The notes under the pieces are model-generated. The model had not been told where the DNA came from, ran no database searches, and saw only the letters and a list, made by a program, of their open reading frames with translations. This document shows positions 1 to 10,200 of a stretch of DNA of 64,000 bases, one piece after another (the stretch's first letter is position 1; each line of letters opens with the position of its first letter). Both the position numbers and the translations under genes were made by a program. Source of the stretch: CAVXDY01 sp963721335 (lineage in GTDB: Bacteria > Actinomycetota > Thermoleophilia > Miltoncostaeales > Miltoncostaeaceae); the NCBI GenBank assembly GCA_963721335.1, contig CAVRIV010000001.1:248001-312000 (forward strand). Reading direction: 5' to 3'.

Positions 1-399
1 GGCTCCCGCCAGGCGATCTGGCAGGGGTCCGGGAAGAAGGGCAACGGCTGGACCGGCGGGGGCGGCTCGCAGTCGGCCCGCCAGAAGGCCATCAACACGC
101 AGCTGCTGCCGATCGGGTTCGCTCCGGCGACCTCGCTGCAGACGCTGCCGGTCAACGCGAACGCGCCGATCCGGTTCCTCGACGAGCTGCCGCGGCTGCC
201 CGTCGACCCGTTCACGGCCCTGGCCGATCCGGTCGGGACGGTGGGCGGCGCGCTCCCCGTGAACCCGCTCGCGCTTCTGGCGAGCCCCACGGACGCCCTC
301 GGCGCCCTGCCTCTGGGCGCGGTCACGGGACTCCTCGGCGGCCTGCCCCTGGGCACGGTCACCGGGCTGCTCCCTGCGCTTCCGGTGGGCCTCATCTAG
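1..399 (+). CDS. C-terminal fragment of an unrecognised Gly/Pro/Leu-rich protein
   Basis: The window opens inside this gene: 132 codons remain, ending at TAG 397-399. I do not recognise it. The first part is Gly/Gln/Lys rich (GSGKKGNGWTGGGGS), the middle carries Pro and Asp (LDELPRLPVDPF), and the end is hydrophobic and built from a repeated unit, LPLGAVTGLL (307-336) and LPLGTVTGLL (343-372). The frame is open throughout with GC-rich third positions like its neighbours. It converges on nuoN and is separated from it by a hairpin. The Gly-rich and apolar composition would suit an exported or surface protein, but its N-terminus is outside the window, so no function is assigned. Confidence 0.6.
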   Translation, partial: GSRQAIWQGSGKKGNGWTGGGGSQSARQKAINTQLLPIGFAPATSLQTLPVNANAPIRFLDELPRLPVDPFTALADPVGTVGGALPVNPLALLASPTDALGALPLGAVTGLLGGLPLGTVTGLLPALPVGLI

Positions 400-436
400 C
401 CCCCCGGAAGCCCCGGTGACCTGCCGGGATGGACAC

Positions 437-462
437 GCTGCCGGCCCGACGGGGCCGGCAGC
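437..462. terminator. GC-rich hairpin between convergent genes
   Basis: An 11-bp perfect inverted repeat (GCTGCCGGCCC with GGGCCGGCAGC) around a 4-nt loop at 448-451. It lies between the end of the plus-strand gene at 399 and the nuoN stop at 551. No T-run follows on either strand, so it is a terminator candidate of the T-poor kind common in high-GC actinobacteria. It could serve both directions. Confidence 0.5.
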
Positions 463-550
463 ACCCCATCCCCCGCGTCATCTCGATTGCGGAATCACTC
501 CAAAAGCGCAACCAAGCCTTAGTGCCCTCGAAGCCGGGGCCGCGTCCCCG

Positions 551-2003
551 CTACGGGGCCAGCAACGACTCCGCCGCACCCCGGCAGGCGTCGAGCACCG
601 GTGAGGCGAACACCGCGAGCGCCAGCACGGCCACCCCGGAGGTGACCGTCGCAAGGCCGACCGGCCCGGGCACGCGCAGCACCTTGCGCGGCTCGCCCTC
701 GAGCGGCGTCAGCCACGTGACGCCGACCACGCGCAGGTAGTAGCCCAGGCTCACGATGCTGCCGAGGGCGCCGACGATGGCCAGCCATGTCATGTCGCCC
801 TCGACGGCGGCTCCGAACAGCAGGAACTTGCCGATGAACCCGCTGAGGGGCGGGAAGCCCGCGAGCGAGAGCATGGAAACGGTCATGACCACCCCCAGCA
901 CCGGCCGGGCGCGGCCGTAGCCCCGCAGCGCCGCCAGGGTGTCGCCGTCCTCCACCTCGCGCTCGCGGATGATCACCACCGCGAAGGCCGCCATCGTCAT
1001 CGCGCCGTAGGCGAGCAGGTAGTAGAGGACCGCCTCGGCGCCGTCGATGGTGCCGACGGCGACGCCGATCAGCAGGTAGCCGGCCTGGGCGATGCTCGAG
1101 TAGGCCAGCAGGCGCTTCATGTTGGTCTGCACGAGCGCGGCGATGTTGCCCACCACGATGCTCGCCACGGCGATGGTCGCGATGGCGGCGCGCCAGTCGG
1201 GCTGCAGGTCGGGGAGGGCGCCCGAGAAGATCCGGAGGAAGGCGGCGAAGGCCGCGGCCTTCGTGGCCGTGGACATGAAGGCGGTGACGGTCGTGGGCGC
1301 GCCCTCGTAGACGTCCGGAGTCCACATGTGGAAGGGGGCGGCCGAGGCCTTGAAGGCCAGTCCGGAGGCGATCAGCGCCATGGCGGCCACCAGCAGCGGC
1401 TCGTCGCTGAACGACGACTGGCCGAGCGTCTCCCCGATCACCGCGAGGCTGGTCGATGCCGGTGGCGCCGAACAGCAGCGTCAGGCCGTAGAGAAGGATC
1501 GCGGCGCCGACCGCGCCGGTGATGAGGTACTTCAGGCCGCTCTCGAGGCTGCGCTCGCGCCACACCTCCAGGGCGCAGAGCACGTAGAGGCTCACGGACA
1601 GCACCTCGACCCCGAGGAAGATGGAGATCAGGTCGCCGGCGCCCGCGACGAGCATCATCCCGGTGGCCGAGATCAGGATCAGCCCCACGAACTCGCCGCG
1701 GCGGTCGACCGCGGCCGGCTCCCGCCACGCCAGCAGGATCGTGAGCAGGGCCGCCGACAGGAAGATGATGTTCATCAGCAGGCTGAAGCGGTCCGCGCGC
1801 AGGCCGCCGCTGAAGGCCTCCTGGCGGTCGCCCCACAGCACGACGGACATCACGATCGCCGCGACGATGCCCGCGATGCCGACGGCCGCCGGGCCGTGCC
1901 GGCGCACGGCGCGGCCGGGGAGCAGGCCCGCGCCCATCGCGAGGACGGCGGTGCCCGCGGAGATGATGAGCGGGGTGGCCGCGACCACGTTGAGCTCGCT
2001 CAC
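551..2003 (-). CDS. nuoN: NADH-quinone oxidoreductase subunit N, with a frameshift
   Basis: Antiporter-like proton-pumping membrane subunit of complex I and last gene of the nuo operon. Starting at GTG 2003, the N-terminal half reads as a run of membrane helices ending near LLYGLTLLFGATGI. The rest (MIGETLGQSSFSDEP onward, with FKASAAPFHMWTPDVYEGAP and MKRLLAYSSIAQAGYLL) lies in another frame. The switch is at about 1440-1455, where one extra base accounts for it. The total of about 483 codons is normal for NuoN. The start overlaps the nuoM stop as GTGA (2000-2003), so translation is probably coupled. The frameshift is most likely a sequence error. Confidence 0.93.
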
Positions 2004-3605
2004 GGCGCCGTCCCCGGCTGGGCCGCGCCGGCCGCGGAGTCGTCCTCGTCGCCCGGCAGCGGCTCCGCGTAGGCCGGCGGGTTCCGGGGCACGGCCGCCC
2101 GGATCTCGTCGGCCGGGCGGCCGGCGGCCACCTGCGCCGGGGCGATCGTCCTCTCGAGCGTCCTCGTGGTGGTGTCCACGATCCCGTTGGGCCACAGCGC
2201 GATCACCAGCATCGCCGCCACCAGGGGGAGCAGGTAGGCCAGGTCCCGCGCGCGCAGCTCGGCGGCGGCCGCCGACCCGCCGCGCGGCGGCCCGTTCATC
2301 GCGCTCTGGTAGAGGCGCAGCATGTAGACGGCCGCGTAGATGATCCCGATGCAGGCGAGGGCGGTCAGCCAGAGGTGCTGGCGGAAGACGCCGGTCAGGA
2401 TCAGGAACTCGCCCGCGAACGAGTTCGACCCGGGGATGGCCAGCGAGGCCATGGCGACGATCAGGAAGACGCCGGCCAGCCGCGGGGCACCCGCCGCGAG
2501 GCCGCCGATGTCGTCGATGCGGTCGTCCGGCTCGGCGCGGTTGATGATGCCGACGATGGCGAACGCGGCGGCCACGACCACGCCGTGGTTCACCATCTGG
2601 AGCACGGCGCCCTGCGACGCCTGGATGTCGAAGGCCATCACGCCCAGCGCGATGAAGCCCGAGGTGGGCGAGGCTGGAGTAGGCCACCAGCATGCGCATC
2701 GTGGGCGCGCGCCAGGCCAGCAGCGACCCGTAGACGATGCCGACCACGCCGAGCACGGCGATGGGGATCGCGAGGTTGTCGGCGCCCTCGGGGAACACGG
2801 GCAGCCCGATGCGCAGGAAGCCGTAGACCCCGGCCTTGCTCATCACCGCCGCCAGCAGAACGGTCACCAGGATCGGCGCCGCCCGGTAGGCGCCGGGCAG
2901 CCAGCCGTGGAAGGGCCAGAGCGGCAGCTTGATCGCGAACGCGATCGCGAAGCCGGCGAAGAGCCAGGTGCTCTGGGTCTCGGTGAAGGCCACCCCGACC
3001 AGATCCCGGATCACGAAGGTGAACTGACCGGTCGCGTCGCGCGCGATGAACGCCGTGGCCAGGATCGACACCAGCATCAGCAGGCTGCCGACCATCGTGT
3101 AGATGACGAAGCGCGTCGTCGCGCGCCCCCGGCCCTCGCTCCCCCACATCCCGATGAGGAAGTAGAACGGGACGAGCATCGCCTCCCAGAACACGTAGAA
3201 CAGCACCAGGTGGCCCGCGGCGAACAGGCCCAGCAGGCCGGTCTCGGCCAGCAGCAGGAGCCCCAGGAAGGCCCGGGGGCGCTCGGGCGGCCGCCAGCAC
3301 GCGGCCCCGATCACCAGGAGGAAGATGACGGCGCTGAGCAGCAGCAGCCACAGCGAGATGCCGTCCACGCCGACGTCCCAGGACAGGCCGACCTGCTCGG
3401 CCCATCCGACGTGGTCGACGAACTGGAGGGCCCCGGAGTCGGGATCGAACAGCCCGACCAGGATCGCGGTGAGCACGAGCGTGCCCCCGGCGGTCACCAG
3501 GGCGTGGATGCGCGCCTGCCGGGAGCCGGCCGGAGCCTCCGGCACGGCCAGCATCGAGAGCGCTCCCAGCAGCGGCAGGAGCACGATGGCGGAGACCCAG
3601 GGCAC
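2000..3605 (-). CDS. nuoM: NADH-quinone oxidoreductase subunit M, with a frameshift
   Basis: Proton-pumping antiporter-like membrane subunit of complex I, about 534 codons, the family length. It starts at GTG 3605 (MPWVSAIVLLPLLGAL). It contains LPLWPFHGWLPGAYRAAP with the helix-7 region and VAYSSLAHLG, then changes frame at about 2665 and resumes as MAFDIQASQGAVLQMVNHG. One surplus G in a GG run at the junction explains the switch. The C-terminus ends in a charged tail (GDEDDSAAGAAQPG). It lies between nuoL (6 bp upstream) and nuoN (4-bp overlap). Confidence 0.93.
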
Positions 3606-3611
3606 CGCCGC

Positions 3612-5530
3612 CTACCGCAACGCCAGGACGAAGACGACGCCCACGATCGCCGCCCCGGCGACCATCGCGAAGGCATAGGTGCGCACGAGGCCGGTCTGGG
3701 CGGCCCGCAGGCCACGGCCGGCGTCGGTGAGCGCTCGCGCCACCCCGACGAGCGGTGCCCTCGACCACCGGGAGCTCCACGTCGCGCCCCAGCACGTCGC
3801 CGAGGTCGCGGCCGGGCTGGACGACCGCCTCCTCGTAGACGTCGTCGAAGCGGTACTGGTCGGCCAGCAGCTCGCGGGTGCGCGGCAGGGCGCCCGCCAG
3901 GCGCGTCCGCCGGCCCGGGTCGGCCACGAACAGCCACCAGGCGAGGGCGATCGCCGCCAGGGCGAGCACCACGCTGACCACGCTCACCACCACCTCGCCC
4001 GTCACCGTCGGCTCGAGCAGCGGATCGACGGGCAGCGACCGGCTCGAGCCAGTCGTCCACCAGGTGCCATCCGCCCGGCACCTGGATGAACCCGCCGCAC
4101 CGCCGTCAGCACGGCCAGCACGGCGACGGAGACGGACATCGGCCAGCGCGAGGGGCGCGGGGTCTCCACGTCGTAGCCGCGCTCCGGCTCGGGGCCCCAG
4201 AAGGTGCGGAAGTAGAGGCGGAACATGTAGAAGGTCGTGATCCCGGCCGCCACCAGGCCGACGATCGCGAGGGTCACGCCGAGGCTCCCGGCCTCGAGGG
4301 ACGTCGCCAGGATCTCGTCCTTGCTGAAGAAGCCCGAGAAGGGAGGGACGCCGGCGATCGCCAGGCATCCCACGAGGACGCCGACGTTGGCGAGCGGCAG
4401 GTACCGGCGCAGCCCGCCCATGCGGTCCAGGCTCTGCTCGCCCGGCGAGCGAGTGGATCGACGATGCCGACGCCCAGGAAGAGCAGGGCCTTGAAGAAGG
4501 CGTGCGTCCACGAGGTGGAACATCGAGGAGTCGTAGGCGCCGAGACCCGCGCCCATGATCATGTAGCCGATCTGGCTCACGGTGCTCCAGGCGAGGACGC
4601 GCTTGATGTCCTCCTGCACCAGGGCGATCGTGGCCGCCACCAGCAGGGTCACGCCGCCGACCACGGCCACGACGTCGCTCGCCGAGGGCGCGAGGTCGTA
4701 GAGCACGTTGCAGCGCACGATCAGGTAGACGCCGGCCGTGACCATGGTGGCCGCGTGGATCAGGGCGCTGACCGGGGTGGGGCCCTCCATCGCGTCGGGC
4801 AGCCAGGTGTGGAGCGGGATCTGCGCGCTCTTGGCCGCCGCCCCCACGAAGAGCAGGAGCGCCACGGCCTCGGCCACCCCGGTGCCGTCGCCCAGCCCCT
4901 GCGGCGCGGCGGCGAACACCTGCTGGTAGTCGAGCGTGCCCAGCTCGCGCACCAGGAGGAAGGCGGCCAGGACCATGCCGACGTCGCCGATCACGTTCAC
5001 GACGAACGCCTTCTTGGCGGCCGCGACCGCCGTCGGGCGCTCGTAGTAGTAGCCGATCAGCAGGTACGAGGCGAGGCCCACGAAGGCCCAGCCCGACGAT
5101 CAGGAAGAGGAAGTTCGCGGCCTCGACCAGCAGCAGCATGGAGAAGACGAAGAAGCTCATCTCCGCGAAGAAGCGCCGGTAGTCGCGGTCGTGCTCCATG
5201 TACTCGGTCGCGTAGAGGAGGATCAGCGACCCGACCCCGGTGATCACCAGCATCATCAGCACCGAGAGCGGGTCGATCTGGAGGGCGAGGTCGATCTTCA
5301 GGTCGCCGGACTGGACCCAGGTCCAGAGGCTGGTGACCTCCAGGCGGTCGCTCGGCGTCGCGCGCCAGCAGGAGCCCGAAGATCACGACCGTCAGGACGA
5401 AGCCGATCGCCGGCAGCCCGACGCCCATCGCGCGGGTGATGCGGCGGTCCGGCTCGTGCGGCCACAGCGACAGCACGACGGACCCGAGCAGGGGCAGCCC
5501 GAGGACGATCCAGCCGAGGGCGGCGATCAG
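3612..5530 (-). CDS. nuoL: NADH-quinone oxidoreductase subunit L, multiply frameshifted
   Basis: Largest antiporter-like subunit of complex I, carrying the long lateral helix. Recognisable pieces in order: LIAALGWIVLGLPLLGS (N-terminus), ITGVGSLILLYATEYM, GLASYLLIGYYYERP, PLHTWLPDAMEGPTPVSAL, GVPPFSGFFSKDEIL, and the C-terminal DQYRFDDVYEEAVVQPG segment, finishing at TAG 3612-3614. These lie in different frames, with at least six single-base shifts near 5345, 5093, 4510, 4455, 4095 and 3770. About 640 codons, as expected. No ATG, GTG or TTG lies between the nuoK stop and the first conserved residue in frame, so the start is CTG 5530 or is obscured by an error. Confidence 0.9.
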
Positions 5531-5541
5531 CGCGGGTCGCC

Positions 5542-5861
5542 CTAGCCCTTGAGGCGAGGTCATCTGGTCGACGTCGAGGGCCAGGCGCTGGCGGAACACG
5601 GCGACGACCAGGCCGAGGCCGATCACGACCTCGGCGGCCGCGACCACCATCACGACCAGGGCGAAGATCTGCCCGTCGGTGACGTCCCAGTAGCGGCTGA
5701 AGCCGACCAGGGCGACGTTGGCCGAGTTCAGCAGCAGCTCGACGGCCAGCAGCAGCAGCAGCGGGTTGCGGCGGGTCATCACGCCCAGCAGCCCGAGCAG
5801 GAACAGGGCGCCCGGACAGCGCCAGGTAGAGCACGAGCGGGACGCCGCCCCCGCCGCTCAT
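5542..5861 (-). CDS. nuoK: NADH-quinone oxidoreductase subunit K
   Basis: Small three-helix membrane subunit of complex I, about 105 codons. ATG 5861 gives MSGGGGVPLVLYLALSG. After a frame change near 5815 (one surplus G) the protein continues MTRRNPLLLLLAVELLLN with the conserved membrane glutamate, then ALVVMVVAAAEVVIGL with the second. A second surplus base near 5557 hides the natural end TSLKG-stop (TAG 5542-5544) and makes nuoK appear fused to nuoL. The apparent fusion is not credible. The start overlaps the nuoJ stop as ATGA. Confidence 0.9.
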
Positions 5862-6385
5862 CGCCCGCCCTCCGCGCGGATGGCGCGCTTGGCCAGCAGG
5901 ACCGCCCCGACGGCCGCCACCAGCAGCGCCAGCGAGGTGGCCTCGAACGGCACGATGAAGTCGTCGATGAACGCGCGCCCGATGGCCTCGCGGGCTGCCG
6001 ATGTCGCCCACCGGCTTCGGGTCGTCGCGCACGCCCGGCAGCTCGATCGTGGTCAGCACCACGACGCCCTGGACGGCGAGGCCGATCACCGCGAGCCACG
6101 CGAACGACCGTGTAGCGCCCCAGCCGGTCGCCGATCTCCGCCAGCGGGCGCTCGCCCAGGTAGGCGATCACGAACAGGAACAGCACCACGATCGCGCCGG
6201 CGTAGACGATCACCTGGATCGCGGCGACGAAGGGGGCGGCCATCAGCAGGAACAGCACGGCCACCGACGAGCAGCGTGCCGATCAGCGCCACGGTGGCGC
6301 GGAAGGGGCCCTTCAGGGTGATCACCATGGTCCCGCACACCAGCGCCGCCGCCGCCGCGATCGCGAAGACGATCTGCTCACCCAC
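5858..6385 (-). CDS. nuoJ: NADH-quinone oxidoreductase subunit J, frameshifted
   Basis: Membrane subunit of complex I next to NuoK. GTG 6385 gives MGEQIVFAIAAAAALVCG, then MVITLKGPFRATVALIGTLL. The next piece, AAPFVAAIQVIVYAGAIVV and LFLFVIAYLGERP, is in a second frame. The last, VIGLAVQGVVVLTT to LLAKRAIRAEGGR, is again shifted. Indels lie near 6265 and 6110, with another between 6000 and 5990. The roughly 175-codon length is somewhat under many homologues (about 200) but includes all expected helices. It ends as ATGA with nuoK and begins 11 bp after nuoI. Confidence 0.88.
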
Positions 6386-6395
6386 GGCTGCCACC

Positions 6396-6859
6396 CTACC
6401 CGCGGGGCACCTCGGTCGCGCAGGGGCACCGGCTTGGGGTGCGGGGCGAGGAGCATGTCCTTGTCGTAGAGGAGGTCCGCCGCGGGTCCGCTCGGACATC
6501 TCGTACTCGTCCTCCAGCGTGATCGCGTCGAACGGGCACGCCATCTCGCAGTAGCCGCAGAAGATGCAGCGCGCCATGTTGATCTCGTAGATGCGGGCGT
6601 AGCGCTCGCCGGACGAGACGCGGTTCTCGGGCGTGTTCTCCTCGGCCACCACCCGGATGCAGTCGGCCGGGCACGCGGCCACGCACAGCGAGCAGCCGAC
6701 GCACTTCTCCAGCCCGTTGTCGTGCCGCCACAGGCGGTGGCGCCCGCGGAACCGCGGGAAGACCGGCGTCTTGCGCTCGGGGTAGCCGATCGTCTCCGGC
6801 TTGCGCAGCATCTGCCGGAAGGTGACCGCGAAGCCCTTGAGGGAGTCGTCGAGCGCCAT
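6396..6859 (-). CDS. nuoI: NADH-quinone oxidoreductase subunit I, two [4Fe-4S] clusters
   Basis: Peripheral-arm electron-transfer subunit. ATG 6859 gives MALDDSLKGFAVTFRQML. Two ferredoxin motifs are intact: CVGCSLCVAACP and CIFCGYCEMACP, the ligands of clusters N6a and N6b. The C-terminus shifts frame near 6483 and again near 6415, ending in ADLLYDKDMLLAPHPKP and stop TAG 6396-6398. The length of about 154 codons fits the actinobacterial family. A frame slip at the end of nuoH makes the two genes appear fused. The real nuoH stop is 9 bp upstream of this ATG. Confidence 0.93.
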
Positions 6860-6867
6860 CGTCCCCC

Positions 6868-7863
6868 CTAGTTCGCGAATCCGAGGGCCGACGATGATCG
6901 CCGTGACCACGAGGTTGAGGGTCGCCAGCGGCAGGAGCACCTTCCAGCCCAGCTTCATCAGGCGGTCGTAGCGCAGGCGCGGCAGCGTGGCGCGCAGCCA
7001 GATGAAGAGGAACAGCAGGCCCGCGATCTTGATCGATCAGCCACAGCCAGCCGGGCAGGAGCGGGCCGGCGAAGCCGCCCAGGAACAGCGTCGCCCCGAG
7101 CGCCGAGATGATGATCATGTTGATGTACTCGGCCAGGAAGAACATCGCGAACTTCAGGCCGCCGTACTCGGTGTGGTAGCCGGCCACCAGCTCGGACTCG
7201 GCCTCGGGGAGGTCGAAGGGCGCGCGGTTGGTCTCGGCCACGGCCGCCACCACGAAGATCGCGAAGCCGAGCGGCTGGAAGAGGATGTACCAGACCGTGT
7301 CCCGCTGGGCGTTGACGATGTCCACCAGCGACAGGCTCTGGGCGAGCATGACCACGCCGATCACCGACAGGCCCATCGCCACCTCGTAGGACACGAGCTG
7401 GGCCGCGGTGCGGGCGGCGCCGAGCAGGCTGTACTTGTTGCCGCTCGCCCAGCCGCCCAGGATCAGGCCGTAGAAGCCCAGACCGCTCAGCGCGAACAGG
7501 TAGAGCACGCCGACGTTCAGGTCGGCGCCCACCAGGTTGACGGTGTGGCCGAAGATCTCGATCGGGTCGCCGAACGGGATCACCGCCACGGCCGCCACGG
7601 CGGCGAAGACCGAGATCATCGGCGCGATCTGGAAGAGGAAGCGGTTGGCCCCGCGCGGGACGAAGTCCTCCTTGAAGATCAGCTTCACGACGTCGGCCAG
7701 CGGCTGGAGGTAGCCCACCGGGCCCGGCGCGGTTCGGGCCGTAGCGGGCCTGGAAGCGGCCGATCAGCTTGCGCTCCCACAGCAGCGTGTAGGCGAAGCC
7801 GGTGACCAGCACGAAGACGACGACGACGGCCTTGATGAGGATCATGAGGAAGGTCTCGTCCAC
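6868..7863 (-). CDS. nuoH: NADH-quinone oxidoreductase subunit H, frameshifted
   Basis: Membrane subunit at the quinone chamber. GTG 7863 begins MDETFLMILIKAVVVVFVL and WERKLIGRFQARYGPNR. After a shift near 7730 the body runs through MLAQSLSLVDIVNAQRD and the signature AETNRAPFDLPEAESELVAG, with YHTEYGGLKFAMFFLAEY. A second shift near 7035 leads to LPRLRYDRLMKLGWKVLLP, and a third near 6880 precedes stop TAG 6868-6870. About 330 codons, within the family range. The start overlaps the nuoG stop as TAGTG. Confidence 0.92.
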
Positions 7864-10200
7864 TAGACCGCCCGGGCGATCTCGACGTGCACGGACGCCG
7901 CCGTCGGCGGGCAGCAGGCGCTCGACGCCGGCCCCCGGGGACGCCGACCGCCACGAACGCCGCGCCCTCGGGGTGGGCCGCGTCGATGCGCAGCGGCAGC
8001 ACGCACTCGCCGTGGGCGGTGTGCAGGCGGACCCGGGTGCTCGCCGGCGCAGCCCGCGACGGGCGGCCTCGGCCGGGTGCAGCGACGACCTCCGCTCCGG
8101 TCCGCACGCCCGCGAGCGCCGGCGACCGGTGGGCGGTCGCGTCCCCGAAGATCGGGCGCGTGGTGACCAGCGGCAGGCCTGCCCTCGGGCCCGGCGCCGT
8201 CGGAGCGTGGCGACCGTGGGCGAGACCGGGCGGTGGCGCCCTGATCCGCGCCGCCCGAGACGCCCGAGGACGTCGTAGTCGAGCCCGGCCAGGCGCCGGG
8301 CGGGCGGCCGCCGCGGCGGCGAAGGCCTGCGCGGGGGTGCGGTAGGCGCGGCGGGGCCCCGAGGCGGTGCGCCAGCGCGATCAGGATCTCCCAGCCGGGA
8401 GCGGCACCCGCGGGCACCGACGACGACCGGCGCGCAGCCGCTGGGCGCGGCCGTTCATCGACACGTAGACGCCCTCGCTCTCGTAGGGCGTGCCCGCCGG
8501 CAGCACCACGGTGGCCGGCTCGGTGAGGGCCGACTCGCGTGGATGCCGATCGCCACGCTGGGCGCGCACCCGCCCGAGGGCCCAGCCCCAGTCGGCGGCG
8601 CCGGGCCCCTCGGTCGGGTCGGCGTGGACCGTCAGGATGCAGCCGAGCTCGCCCGGCCTGCGCCGCCTCGAGCACGCCCGAGGCGGGGAGGCCCGAGCGC
8701 CCGCAGGCCCGCGCCGTTGACGTCGGCGCCGAGCTCGAGCTGCGAGGCGCCCAGGCGCGCGATCGGGCCGCCAGCGCGGCGGCGCCCGTCGGGCTCGGCG
8801 GCGAGGTCGACCTCGTCCCAGAGCACGACGACGGGGACGTCGCCGGCCTTCTCGGCCTCGGCCGCGAGCTGGGCCGCGCCGGCCGCGCCGATCCCGCCCG
8901 GGGCGATGCGCACCGCCAGGCCGAGGGCCTCCAGCGCGTGCGGGCGGGGGCCCACGGTCACGACGCGCGCGCCGCGCCGGCGCGCCTTGCGCACGCGCAG
9001 CTCCACCACCGGCTGCTGGTTCGCCGGGTCGCCGCCGACGATCACGACGAGACCCGCGCGCGTCGATGTCGCCGAGCTGGGCGGCGGGCAGGGCGCGCAG
9101 CGGCGCGAGCCCCCCGCCGGGGAGCCCGAGCCGCTGCACCGGAGCTCCGCCCAGCGGGCCGGCCGCCAGCTCCTGGGCGAGGAAGCCCTCCTCGACGGTG
9201 GCGGTCGGCCCCACGCAGGACGCCCACCGGCCCGGCCTGCCCGAGCACCAGGGCGGCCGCGTCGACGGCGTCGTCCAGGCTCACCTCCCGCGTGCGGCCC
9301 GCGTCGCGGATGATCGGCTGGGTCAGGCGGTCGGGGGCGCGGTCGGCGTCGTAGGCGAAGCGGCCCTTGTCGCAGAGCCACCCCTCCTCGACCGTCGTAG
9401 TTGGGCTCGGGCCGGCCGGTGACGCGCCCGACCGCGCCCTCGCGGCCGGTGAGCTCCGTGTTGCAGCCCACGGGGCAGTGGCCGCACACCGACGGGGTGT
9501 TGTGCGATGTCCCACGGCCGCGCGACGAAGCGGTAGGGGATGCTGGTGAGCGCCCCGACCGGGCAGAGGTCGATGACGTTGCCGGTGAAGCGGCCCTCGT
9601 ACTGCTCGCCCGTGAAGGTGGCGATCTCGCTGCCGGCGCCGCGGTCCTCCATGGTCAGCGCCCCGTCCTCGGCCACGTCCTGGCTGAAGCGCACGCAGCG
9701 GAAGCACGAGATGCAGCGCTCGCGGTCGAGGGTGATCAGCGACGACAGGTCGAGCGGCTTCGGGAAGTGGCGCTTGGTCTCCACGAAGCGCGTCCGCCCG
9801 GGGCCGAAGCGGAAGGTGCGGTCCTGCAGCGGGCACTCGCCGCCCTTGTCGCACACCGGGCAGTCGAGCGGGTGGTTCTCGAGCAGGAACTCGAGCACCC
9901 CGTCCTGGCCGTCCACCGCCGACGTCGGAGTTGGTGCGCACCACCATGTCCGGCTGCACCGGCGTGCTGCAGGCCGTCTGCAGGCCGCGCATGCCCTCCA
10001 CCTCGACCAGGCACATCCGGCAGGCGCCGATCGGCCGGCGCCCAGGCGCGGCTCGTAGCAGAAGACCGGGACCTCGACGCCGTGGGCGAAGGCGGCGTCC
10101 ACCAGCATGGTCCCGGCGGGCGCCGAGCACCCTGCGGCCGTTCAGCTCGAACGGCGACCTGCTCGGCGGTGACGAGGTCGACCGGGGCGTAGTCAGCCAC
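7863..10200 (-). CDS. nuoG: NADH-quinone oxidoreductase subunit G, multiply frameshifted
   Basis: Large iron-sulfur subunit of the NADH-oxidising arm, about 775 codons. GTG 10200 gives MADYAPVDLVTAEQV. Visible clusters: [2Fe-2S] region CYEPRLG with CRMCLVEVEG, the His/Cys site HPLDCPVCDKGGECPLQD, CISCFRCVRFSQD, and CGHCPVGCNTEL at the entry of the molybdopterin-like domain. The C-terminal domain (to TAG 7863-7865) is badly shifted, with at least ten frame changes, and its detail cannot be trusted. The start overlaps the nuoF end by 8 bp. Degradation by error is more likely than pseudogenisation, because the iron-sulfur motifs are perfect. Confidence 0.9.

Noticed and set aside
2340..3977. Long plus-strand open frame opposite nuoM and nuoL
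   Set aside because: Low-complexity Arg/Gln/His/Pro-rich translation typical of the antisense of GC-rich genes; nuoM and nuoL on the other strand have conserved motifs.
5057..5861. Apparent NuoK-NuoL fusion protein
   Set aside because: One surplus base near 5557 removes the NuoK stop; correcting it restores the expected TSLKG-stop and two genes.
6396..6958. Apparent NuoH-NuoI fusion
   Set aside because: A frame slip near 6880 bypasses the NuoH stop at 6868-6870; both proteins otherwise have normal ends.
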